From NCBI GenBank assembly GCA_026645575.1, contig JAPKMW010000090.1, positions 1-50,504 of the forward strand: a DNA stretch of 50,504 bases, given 5' to 3'. The notes beneath the pieces were generated by a model that had not been told where the DNA came from, did not search any database, and saw only the letters and a list, made by a program, of their open reading frames with translations. The stretch comes from Caldilineaceae bacterium. Lineage in GTDB: Bacteria; Chloroflexota; Anaerolineae; Caldilineales; Caldilineaceae. Positions 34,888-43,000 of the stretch are shown one piece after another; positions within the stretch are counted from its first letter, which is position 1; each line of letters begins with the position of its first letter. Made by a program: the position numbers and the translations under genes.

Positions 34888-36255
34888 ATGCAGCAATTCA
34901 ATCTTTCGCGCCGCCAGTTTTTGGCCGGCGCCGGCAGTGTGATGGGGGCGACGTTGTTGGCGGGTTGTGTCATGCCGACACCGGCGGATACGGCAGCCCC
35001 GGCAGCGGCGGGGGAAGCGTCAGCCAGCACGGTGGGCGCATTGCCCGATACGTTGGTCGAAATCGAATATTGGCACCGCATGGGTGGTGACACGGCGTTG
35101 CTGCTCGAAACGCTGGCCGCTGAATTTAGCGAAGCGTCCGAAGGCAAGCTCAAGGTGACTTCGCTGGCACAGGGCAACATTCAGGAATTGAACCAGAAGG
35201 TGCGCGCCGCCGCTGCCGGTGGTGGGATGCCGGGCGCACTCATGGGTGATGATTACGATGTCACCCAATACGCCTTTAGCGACCTGCTCATGCCGCTGGA
35301 AGATTATGTGGCTGATGTCGATCATGGCCTGGCTCAGGAGCAGATCGACGACATTCTGCCCAACCAGTACAACCGCCATACGCTGGACATTTACGATGGT
35401 CACATGATGTCCTTCCCCCAGGGCTTTAGCGGCTTCACCACCTTCTGGAATGTGGACGCCCTGGGCAAAGCTGGTCTGGATGCGCCGCCGGCCAGTTGGG
35501 ATGAATTCCCCGACTATGCCCGCACCGTCTCTGCGGCCAACGAAAATGTGCCGGCCTGGTTGATTTCCGGCCCTGGCGACCGCTTTATTAGCACGCTGCT
35601 CACCTATGGCGTCGAGTGGTTGAAGCCGGGTGGCGAAGAGTCCAACTTTGATGCGCCTGAAGGGTTGGAGATCATGACCTGGTGGCGCGCCCTGGCCGAT
35701 GAGAAATTGCTCGCCGTGAGCCAGGAAGCCCGCGACCTCTATCAGGCGCAGCAGAACTTGCACTTTATGGATAGCTCCGGCAATGCCGTTCGCTTCCAAA
35801 GTAGCGTCACCGACTTTGCCTGGGGCGCCGGCCTGCCGCCCCAACGCCACACCCAGGACAGCCCGATCACCGAAACCTACGGGCCGATCAACGTGCTGCC
35901 CAAGACCAGCACCGAACAACAGTTGGCTGGTTGGCTCTGGCTGAAGTGGCTGCTGACGCCGGAAGTCCACGCCCGCTATATCCAACAGACCAGCTACTTC
36001 CCCAGCACCCGTTCCGCTGTGGAAACCGAAACGCTGCAAGCCTTCTACGAAGCCAACCCGACCGCTCGCCGACTGATCGACGAAATTTCCGTTAACGCCC
36101 GCATCCTTTCGCCCAGCCCCGCCCTGCCCGAAGTGCGCGCCGTGGTGACGGCCAACACCGTGCAAGAGGTGCTGCTGCAACAACTCTCGCCCGAAGAAGG
36201 GGTCAAGAAGCTCAAGGCCGAAGCTGATAAGGCGATTCGGAACGCCATGTTGTAG
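34888..36255 (+). CDS. Sugar ABC transporter substrate-binding lipoprotein (Tat-type signal)
   Basis: 455 aa. The N-terminus has SRRQFLAGAGSVMGATLLAGC: a twin-arginine motif followed by a lipobox (Cys about 29), so it may be exported folded and then lipidated, unlike the two Sec-type binding proteins in the window. After an Ala-rich tether comes LVEIEYWHRMGGDTALLLET, the usual first strand, and later LVEFSG-like contact loops (FSGFTTFWNVDALGKAGL). ATG 34888 with AAAGGAG upstream. Third gene of the operon; the isomerase follows after 169 bp. Confidence 0.93.
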   Translation: MQQFNLSRRQFLAGAGSVMGATLLAGCVMPTPADTAAPAAAGEASASTVGALPDTLVEIEYWHRMGGDTALLLETLAAEFSEASEGKLKVTSLAQGNIQELNQKVRAAAAGGGMPGALMGDDYDVTQYAFSDLLMPLEDYVADVDHGLAQEQIDDILPNQYNRHTLDIYDGHMMSFPQGFSGFTTFWNVDALGKAGLDAPPASWDEFPDYARTVSAANENVPAWLISGPGDRFISTLLTYGVEWLKPGGEESNFDAPEGLEIMTWWRALADEKLLAVSQEARDLYQAQQNLHFMDSSGNAVRFQSSVTDFAWGAGLPPQRHTQDSPITETYGPINVLPKTSTEQQLAGWLWLKWLLTPEVHARYIQQTSYFPSTRSAVETETLQAFYEANPTARRLIDEISVNARILSPSPALPEVRAVVTANTVQEVLLQQLSPEEGVKKLKAEADKAIRNAML

Positions 36256-36264
36256 AATTTGATC

Positions 36265-36387
36265 CGTGTTGCGTGATGCGTGTTGCGTGAACCGCTGGTA
36301 GATCCACTGTCACCCTGCCCACTCGCCCCAACGGCTGCACCAAATTCAGTGGCGATGTGGTGATCAGTTCATACAACACGCAACACG
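36265..36387. repeat. Inverted repeat of CGTGTTGCGTG units
   Basis: CGTGTTGCGTG occurs twice in tandem (36265-36275, 36279-36289) and once inverted as CACGCAACACG (36377-36387). The 88-base interior has smaller inverted words (CCACTG/CAGTGG). It separates the binding protein gene from the isomerase gene. Confidence 0.7.
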
Positions 36388-36424
36388 AAATAGTCAAAAC
36401 CTCAACAACCAAAGGAACCGCATC

Positions 36425-37411
36425 ATGATCCAAATCAACAACATTGGCCTTGCATTCGGCGTTTCGGCGGGGGCGCGGCGTTTTCAACGGCTGGAAGAAG
36501 GGCTGGGATATGTGGCGGGGCTGGGCTACCGGCTGGTAGAGATGAACCCCCATTCGTTGGCGATGATTGTCAATGGCGCCATCCGGCCCGCTGTGCTGGC
36601 GGACTTTGTGGCGGTATTGCGCAACTTTGACCTGCGCTACACCATTCATGGGCTAAACCGGTTGAACCTGGCCTATGATCCTCGCCATGACTTGTGCAAG
36701 CAGATCATGCGTTGTCAGCTTGAGGTTTGTCGGGCTGTAGGGGCGGGGGTCTTAGTCTACCACAGTGGGTTACAGGCGTTGGATCAGGTGCAATATGGCG
36801 TGCGCCGAACACTCTTGAGCGATGAGGAATTAGTGGCCGGTGCCGCGCAAGAGGTCGCCGCCCTCCGTGAATTGGCGCCGCTAGCCGCCGATGCCGGGGT
36901 CATTATCGGCATGGAAAATGGCGATTCCCACCAGTGGGAACACAATGTGTTGGCGAGCTTTGGCCGGCCCCGCCATGAGCTTGCTAAACACCATGCTCGC
37001 CTCCAGATCCCGCCCATTGTGCGCCAACTGGAAGCCATTGACCACCCCAACGTCGCCATGACGCTCGACATTGCCCACCTCCACATCGCCGCCCACGATC
37101 TGGGCTTTGACTACCTCACTGCCGTGGAACAAGCCGCGCCGTGGGTCAAACATCTGCACGCCAATGACAATTTTGGTCGCCTCGACCAAGGCTTTGACAA
37201 CGAAACCGATCGCTGGGCCTATGGCGAAGCCGACATCCACCTGCCGCCCGGCTGGGGATCGATTCCGTATACCGAAGCCTTTGCCCGGCTACCGGACTAT
37301 CAAGGCGACATGATTTTGGAGATCAAAGCCGGTTTCGCCGATTATTTTGGCGAAAGCCGGGTGACGATGCAGGGGATTATTGATGGCATGGCGACTGGTG
37401 AGAAGCGGTGA
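36425..37411 (+). CDS. Sugar phosphate isomerase/epimerase family (TIM barrel)
   Basis: 328 aa xylose-isomerase-like/AP-endonuclease-2 TIM barrel. Metal-binding residues are visible in IGMENGD (Glu), MTLDIAHLHIAAHD (Asp, His), KHLHANDNFG (His, Asp) and MILEIKAG (Glu). ATG 36425 with AAAGGAA 8 bases upstream. As the last gene after a sugar ABC transporter, it probably converts the imported sugar, or a derivative, between isomers. The exact substrate is not predictable. At its 3' end it overlaps remnants of a DUF433 gene on the other strand. Confidence 0.88.
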   Translation: MIQINNIGLAFGVSAGARRFQRLEEGLGYVAGLGYRLVEMNPHSLAMIVNGAIRPAVLADFVAVLRNFDLRYTIHGLNRLNLAYDPRHDLCKQIMRCQLEVCRAVGAGVLVYHSGLQALDQVQYGVRRTLLSDEELVAGAAQEVAALRELAPLAADAGVIIGMENGDSHQWEHNVLASFGRPRHELAKHHARLQIPPIVRQLEAIDHPNVAMTLDIAHLHIAAHDLGFDYLTAVEQAAPWVKHLHANDNFGRLDQGFDNETDRWAYGEADIHLPPGWGSIPYTEAFARLPDYQGDMILEIKAGFADYFGESRVTMQGIIDGMATGEKR

Positions 37412-37437
37412 GTGCGCCTAGCGGGAAGCTTGTATTG

Positions 37438-37505
37438 TTCCGCATCCCGTGGATGATTGGCTTGCCGCCGAGGATCTGGGGTTCGGCTGTACTGTGGTCA
37501 TTCAT
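37438..37505 (-). pseudogene. DUF433 antitoxin-like N-terminal fragment
   Basis: From ATG 37505 the minus strand reads MNDHSTAEPQILGGKPIIHG then MR, matching the conserved opening of DUF433 proteins (PxILGGKPxIxGTR). After 37438 the sequence loses all similarity and enters the 3' end of the isomerase gene. About 22 of the expected 75 residues remain. It lies 18 bp downstream of the small gene at 37524-37766, so once formed its operon partner. Confidence 0.65.
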
Positions 37506-37523
37506 AGGGTTGTTGAACTGGTA

Positions 37524-37766
37524 TTAGTACCTCAGCAAGCGTGGCGAACGAAAAAAGAGGGTTGGCGGCAGGGTTGCTTGCACCTGGCGAAAGAGAATTG
37601 GTGTGTCAGGGTAGCTTTGTCGGGTATTTGTGATCAATAGGGCTAAATCAGGGTGATGCCCGATTACCTGTCCCTGCCGCATAGCGATATACTGACCAAG
37701 AAACTGCGCGACCAGTTGCTCATGTTGTTCCTCGAAAAAGGCAACCTCGCGATCCAATGGATCCAT
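37524..37766 (-). CDS. Small DUF5678-like protein
   Basis: 80 aa from ATG 37766 (MDPLDREVAFFEEQ). Pattern: acidic helix, then LGQYIAMRQGQVIGHHPDL, then TPILFRQVQ and a terminal FRSPRLLRY. This layout (helix, xGQYVAxxxGxVVGxxxDxxxL, SPR at the end) is that of short DUF5678-type proteins that accompany aspartic-protease-like or toxin genes in Chloroflexota and cyanobacteria. TTG 37802 would add 12 residues. Function unknown. Part of the minus-strand toxin-antitoxin patch. Confidence 0.6.
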   Translation of the reverse strand: MDPLDREVAFFEEQHEQLVAQFLGQYIAMRQGQVIGHHPDLALLITNTRQSYPDTPILFRQVQATLPPTLFFRSPRLLRY

Positions 37767-37826
37767 TTGTGGCACTTTTTCTGCGGCACTATCGTCAGAC
37801 AAAACGTTTTTGCCGTAGATGACATG

Positions 37827-38138
37827 TTAGAATTTCATATCCAGCAAGCGGTCGGCGTCAAAAACCTGATCCATCCATTGGTCTAACTTCGCCGAATCAG
37901 TCGTCTTCTCAATCATCTGGACAACATTGGTCGGCAATTCGCCAAATCGATGATGAAGAAAGCGAATTAAGGTGCGGCGCTGGGTTTGGAGAATAGCTTG
38001 ACGTTCATTGGCTTCCAGCGCTTCTTGAAACGTCGGCACTTTCTGCATTGCTTCGGGTACTGTGCGGAAAAATTCATCAATGTAGGGCCAGGTTTCGCAG
38101 TGCTGCCAAGGATCGTGAGGTTCAAGAAAAAGCGGAGA
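37827..38138 (-). pseudogene. Rpn/transposase-like C-terminal fragment
   Basis: Open minus-strand stretch without a start: LEPHDPWQHCETWPYIDEFF, FQEALEANERQAILQTQRRT, LIRFLHHRFGELPTNVVQMI, ending DADRLLDMKF. The C-terminal 'L...L..RFG.LP..V...I......LD.W.D....A..L' pattern is that of Rpn/DUF4351 proteins. A TGA at 38139-38141 cuts the frame; no nuclease domain remains. An ATG at 38048 could still drive 73 aa. The family link is by pattern only. Confidence 0.55.
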
Positions 38139-38183
38139 TCACCAGTTATCGCTTGTACTGCTCTGTGACAAGCCACCAACAAG

Positions 38184-38612
38184 CTATGGCGTTACAGTAG
38201 CTGCATTGGCCAGAAAATCCTCAAGCTTGACAATCTCGATGCCTTGATACGCTTTTAATGCCAACAAGTGTCGGTCATTCGTCACAAGGTAGGTCGCTCG
38301 CGCCTCAACCGCACAGGCTAGAAAGATGTCATCGTCTGGATCAACTGTCACAATGGGCGGATGAGGGCGTGAGACATCCACGGCTGTTGCCAAGTTCAAG
38401 GCATAGGCAGCCAGTTCTATCCGATGGTGCTGGAATTGGAGGAAGTTCTGAACTATGAACGCTTCCAAGCTCGGCTCCAGGTGTTAAAGGTAACGCCAGC
38501 ACAACTGGTAAAGTTCAAGCTTGCCATCTTCGACCAACTTTAACAAGCGCCAGGCATCGCCTTTCCAGAGTAAGCCCGAGACCCAAATGTTCGTGTCGAT
38601 GACGATGCGCAT
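38184..38612 (-). pseudogene. PIN-domain toxin gene interrupted by a 98-bp internal inversion
   Basis: From ATG 38612 the frame reads MRIVIDTNIWVSGLL, the PIN start with the first catalytic Asp, then meets TAA after 42 codons. From 38410 down to the stop at 38184 the same frame carries the PIN C-terminus (DPDDDIFLACA, YLVTNDRHLLALKAYQGIEI). The missing middle (MVLELEEVLNYERFQARLQV) is read on the opposite strand between them. Re-inverting 38411-38508 gives an uninterrupted 142-codon ORF ending at the same TAG, with acidic residues D6, E45/E46, D93-95 and D113. Starts 3 bp after the antitoxin stop. As written it is off. Confidence 0.9.
38411..38508. other. Inverted segment bounded by CCAGTT / AACTGG
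   Basis: The 98-bp segment lies inside the PIN toxin gene. Its ends are CCAGTT (38411-38416) and AACTGG (38503-38508), a 6-bp inverted repeat. A second inverted pair is inside: GTGCTGG (38427-38433) and CCAGCAC (38496-38502). Flipping between the outer pair restores the toxin exactly in frame. Confidence 0.85.
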
Positions 38613-38615
38613 CAA

Positions 38616-38864
38616 TTATACGGCCTCTGGCGTATGTCGGCGTTGCCGTACCTCATGGACAATATCGTTGATTTCATCCAAGGAAAGCGCTTCATCTTCT
38701 GGTGCCTCCTCAACCTGCTTGAGTAGGGACGGCGCTAATCGTTTCAGATAGAGTGTATCGCCTTCGAGCCAGACAATGAAACGATCCGTCGGCAAAAAGT
38801 GGCTGGCAATCTCCGCGGGTAGTTGAACTGTGTGATTTGGCGTGAGTGTTGCAATTTCAAACAT
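38616..38864 (-). CDS. AbrB/SpoVT-like antitoxin
   Basis: 82 aa. The N-terminal half is a swapped-hairpin AbrB-like DNA-binding domain (MFEIATLTPNHTVQLPAEIA, then FIVWLEGDTLYLKRL); the C-terminal half is acidic and helical (EEAPEDEALSLDEINDIVHE), likely the toxin-neutralising part. Ends 3 bp before the PIN toxin start, giving a standard antitoxin-toxin order. ATG 38864 with AAAGGTG upstream. The promoter region contains GCTTACTTTACCAGC, similar to a site before 39477. Since the toxin is broken, the antitoxin currently has no active partner here. Confidence 0.75.
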   Translation of the reverse strand: MFEIATLTPNHTVQLPAEIASHFLPTDRFIVWLEGDTLYLKRLAPSLLKQVEEAPEDEALSLDEINDIVHEVRQRRHTPEAV

Positions 38865-39207
38865 GGCTGTTTCACCTTTCTCTGCTTACTTTACCAGCTT
38901 TGATCTATTTAGCCAAGTTGGTTTCGTTCCAGTTTATCACTGTAGGCTAATTTGCTGACGGGAGAAGATCATCCTGCCGCCACCACCTTCAAGGCGAATG
39001 CGAGCAGCCGTTTCCTGTGTATCGGACTCATCTTGTTGACGAGTTTCTCCCTATTGGCGGCATCATTGTGTTTCGTTACTATTATACCAAGCAGGCCAAA
39101 CTTGGTGCAATCTGCTGCCCAATCTATAATAGCAGAGCGTCCACCCCAATTACTAACACTGTGGTGGACTGGTGAAAGGCAAAGCTTCAGCTACACAAAG
39201 CTCGACC
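38865..39207. other. 343-bp gap, no gene recognised
   Basis: Both strands were read. Besides the upstream elements of the antitoxin (38884-38900 and TTCCAGTTTATCA near 38926-38938), nothing convincing is present. A plus-strand frame of 97 codons from 38952 has a hydrophobic stretch but no ribosome site or family character. Confidence 0.5.
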
Positions 39208-39477
39208 TTACTGCGGTTTGGTCGGTTTTGGCTTGCGCTGTGTGATCGTGGCTATGTCGGTGGGTGAATGCTGCCCTTCCACCACCTGTTGCAACCGGTG
39301 GAAGGCGGCCTGTAACTGGTTCAATTCCAGGCGCAACGCACTGCGTTCGGCGTTGGCGCTGGCTTGGGCTTCGTATAACAGATTGATGTGCTGCAAGCTG
39401 TGACCAACTGCCATCTCCGGTGTCATGCGGCCATTGGCGTAGTCGTTGAGCAGTTGTTTGGGGTTGTAGGTTGCCAT
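39208..39477 (-). CDS. Small helical (coiled-coil) protein
   Basis: 89 aa from ATG 39477, with AAAGGAGGTGAAGAG directly upstream, the best ribosome site in the area. MATYNPKQLLNDYANGRMTP then MAVGHSLQHINLLYEAQASA and heptad-like NAERSALRLELNQLQAAFHR suggest a mostly alpha-helical coiled-coil protein with a basic tail (RKPKPTKPQ). No family recognised. Divergent from the XRE regulator at 39600; the 122-bp gap holds a 6-bp dyad that may control both. Confidence 0.65.
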   Translation of the reverse strand: MATYNPKQLLNDYANGRMTPEMAVGHSLQHINLLYEAQASANAERSALRLELNQLQAAFHRLQQVVEGQHSPTDIATITQRKPKPTKPQ

Positions 39478-39535
39478 CTCTTCACCTCCTTTCGGAAAGA
39501 TGTGGCTGGATCGTTGATGTAGGGAACTGACAAAG

Positions 39536-39567
39536 GTAAGCAATAGCTTACTTTTTCCAGTTTATCA
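39536..39567. promoter_or_regulatory. Shared upstream element with dyad GTAAGC-N4-GCTTAC
   Basis: GTAAGCAATAGCTTAC (39536-39551) followed by TTTTTCCAGTTTATCA. A related string GCTTACTTTACCAGCTTTGATC is at 38884-38905, before the AbrB antitoxin. It lies between the divergent coiled-coil and XRE genes, as expected for an XRE operator. Confidence 0.45.
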
Positions 39568-39599
39568 TGGGCGCGCAACCATGTCAAGTGGCATAGGCG

Positions 39600-39824
39600 A
39601 TGAAATTAGTTATGAAGCGATTTGGTGAAAAGTTATTATTTCTGCGCAAGCGCAAAGGCTTAACCCAAAAGCAACTTGGGGATCTGCTCGGCGTCTCCAG
39701 AGTGTATATCGTTCAACTGGAACAAGGCCAGAAGATACCCAATGCCATCATGATCCTGAAGATTGCCGACATTTTCACCGTGGATATTGATCAATTGATG
39801 CGCGATGAACTTGAGGTGGATTGA
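39600..39824 (+). CDS. XRE/Cro family HTH regulator
   Basis: 74 aa single-domain helix-turn-helix protein. FGEKLLFLRKRKGLTQKQLG, then DLLGVSRVYIVQLEQGQKIP is a complete HTH_XRE (about residues 8-62). ATG 39600 or ATG 39612 (MKRFGEK). Neither has a strong ribosome site. Likely local regulator of the divergent gene at 39208-39477 and perhaps of the AbrB-PIN pair. Confidence 0.85.
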   Translation: MKLVMKRFGEKLLFLRKRKGLTQKQLGDLLGVSRVYIVQLEQGQKIPNAIMILKIADIFTVDIDQLMRDELEVD

Positions 39825-40060
39825 CAAAGGTAGAAAAGAGGAAACTACAGCCCTATTGAGTCCGAACACAATGATAACCCGTTTCTTGCGGTTGCAGGGC
39901 AGATCCCTTTGCCAACCACTAAACTGCAAAGCGGGGAAGCAACACCGAAAGCCGTGATCGCAGCAAAAAATCGGGTTCATCAAATGTTCGCCCTTCCGGT
40001 TATCGGGAGCAATATCGTACTTTACCAGCCACTTTTGAGAAATCTTCAAGTTAGAAAGAA

Positions 40061-43000
40061 TTATTGAATCTCAAAACTACCTGATTGCACTAATTTTTCT
40101 TCGACAAATAGTTCAACCAAATACTTTCCAGGTTTCAAGCTATTGCGAGTTGCTACTTCAATATAAGCATAGCTGGAATAATTTTCATTTACTAAAAACT
40201 GATTTCCGTCTAAATACCAAACACGCTTAAAGAGTTTGCCACGGTATTGGTTAGGCGGATCCCAACTCAAATGAACGCTTTTAACGATACCTGTGAAAAC
40301 TGTTTCCGATGTTGTGCAAACCTGTTTTGCAAAATCAAAATCGTTTTCGGTGCAGAACGTTAAGGGAGCAAATTCCTCGTTCCGATTACTGTCATCTGAA
40401 GTAAAAGCATACTGATTTGCTACCTCCGTTCCCAGAACACCATACAAAGTGAAACCTGCCCAATAAAATGGATTAGGATACAATTGACGTACACTTAACA
40501 TGGCTTCTTTTAGTGCAATCGCATCATTCGCAACTATTGAACGGTATTCATAAAATTTTTGCATTAGAAGGACAGTTGCTTCATGATCTGGCACTTTCCA
40601 GAGACTCGCCATTACACGAGGAGACCCAGCAACAAGGAAGGCACGGGTAAGTACACCAAAATCTTCACCATTTCCCCCTGATGCAGTGTCACATCCGCTT
40701 AATACCACTAATTGCGTTCCGTGAGTTAAATCGAGAGCATATACTTCTTCTGCCCACAGATTCCCATCATACATATCACTGATTGTCATTTCGCTCGAAT
40801 TATAGGCCAGGGCAAGCGATGAAAATGACGGGAACTCAGGATCCAAGATCCCATGTGCGCTAACATGAATGATTTCGCTAGAGCCAGCTTGGCGACGAAA
40901 GGTTAACTCTGTTGCTGAGTTATCCAGCAAAGGAGCGACACCAAGTTGTTTTGCAATGGCTTCAACTTCTTCTTTTACGTAACCAATTTCCGGAAGAGGA
41001 CCACTCGGATCGATTACCGCTTGTGTATTCCCTAGAATTAGCCCTGCTGTTGCGGCGTTTTCAGAGTACGAACGGTTCGCCAACAGTACAAATGAAGATA
41101 GACTGTGTAAATTCCAAGTAATATGCTCGTCAATTAATTTGCGACCATCTGGCAATTCAAATGCAGCAAATGGCATATATGCTAATTCTTTATCAGGAAC
41201 TATTGCTAAATTAGGCGTCTGTATCAAGTTATTAATTGGTGCTAGTAAAGCCGAATAAAGTTTTGCATAAATTGGTGGGGTTGACAAGAGATCGATTGGA
41301 TGTGATGACATCTCAGCACTAAAATCACTTAATTGTCTATGTGTTACATCCAAAATAGAAACGTTGATGGTTTTAGTGGTAATTATGAAAGCAAGGCTTT
41401 CTTTTTGCCCAATGCTGTAAACCAGCAATGTTGTATCAAGAGGGATTGTGTCTTGAATTGTTTTGACAGAAGGAACAGCAGCGATCTGGCGGGTAATTAG
41501 ACCTTGCTTGATCGCCATAAGGTTATTGATTTCTGTAAACTCTAATTGGGCGAGAGCATATGACCGACTGGCCTCCGGTTCACTATGCGGTGATCCGCTA
41601 CGGGCATATCGCTCTTGCAGGTCTTTCTTAGCTGTAGCATCATAGTCAGCTTTTTTTTCAAGATCGCGAATAATAGCGAGTAGGATTCCAGAACGCCAAA
41701 CTAAATAGAGCATATCTTCTCGCTGAAGCAATAAACGCTTATCAAATCCTCCCAGTTCAAGTCGAATTGGAGTTGGCTGAGAAGCCAACTCTGTGCGGGC
41801 AAGAATTGCGTTCCCCTTTTCTATGAACAGCAATGCCTCAGCAATCGCTTCTGGCGTTTTTACATGCTTCACCAATAAACCAGCTATGTTGTGATATGGA
41901 GAGTTTGTCTCACGTCGATTAATTGTTTCTGCGATGGCTGTGTCAACGGCAGCATTCGCTATTTGATCTTCAAAAATTTGAATCCCAATTCGGTACTCTT
42001 CTATTGCCTCTAAAAATTTGTCATTTAGGGATAGGGCATAGGCATATCCAAACCGAGCTTCTGTTTCCTGTGCTGGCAAATTTATTTTCGACAAAATGGA
42101 TAATGCTACTTCATAGTACTGTAAAGCACCATCACTATCGCCAGAGTCTGTATAAACTTGGGCCAAATCAGTGAATACAGTTGCAATCCCAACTAGATCT
42201 TGAATCTGAAAATAGAGCGAGAGACTTCGTTCGTAAAGGATTTTTGCCTTTTCTACTTCACCAATTTTAGCAAAAGCTTTACCTAGTTGAGCATAAAGCA
42301 TTGCCATATCTGAGGGTGGTGTTTTATTACTTTTGCTTTGATAAGCTTGGGCTAGTAGATTTACTGCCCTATTATATGGAAGCAACTTAAGTGGACCCAA
42401 ATCGTCCTCTTGTATATTGTACCATTCACCCAAGTTAATGAGAGATCGAGTCTGGGTATCTTTGTAGTCAGTTAGAAAATTATACACAGAGAGTAAAGAC
42501 GTAGTATCTGTAGCAACATTATATTGGGGAGAGGTGCTGATAGGTTCAAAATAAACATCACGAAAAATATTTTCCCACTCGCCATCCGAGAGAAATGGCA
42601 CCGAAGTTTGCTGTAAAATCTGATTTATGGCATCTGAATAGTTTTGGGGTATTAAACTCGAATCAAATCCATCTTCCTGGAAGAAGTTACTCGGCAGATA
42701 TTGTGCAGGATCATTTTGTTGGGAAAATTCAGGTTCGGTTAGTGTGAATCTGCCATTCGAGTCCCATGCGTCAATCTCGCTGGGATCGGTTGTTTGGGCG
42801 AATGTAGAAAGAAGTCTGACGCGATTGAATGCATTAAGTGCCTGTGCGGATCTTCCCTGTGCTAATAATGATAGTCCCATATTATTTAGCGTTGCAGCAT
42901 AGGGTCCAGCCAAATAAGGCTGATCGCGTCTTACCATGATGGTATGATCAGGATTGCTAAAAAGCTCACTCATGACAAAATCAAATGCCACTTCTTTTTG

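Noticed and set aside
35020..36183. 387-codon minus-strand open frame
   Set aside because: Shadow of the sugar-binding protein gene on the plus strand; no start signal and no recognisable motif.
38952..39245. 97-codon plus-strand frame with a hydrophobic stretch
   Set aside because: No ribosome site, overlaps the end of the coiled-coil gene, and no family character.
39660..40049. 129-codon minus-strand frame
   Set aside because: Overlaps the XRE gene antisense and shows no recognisable motif; the His/Cys/Phe content looks random.
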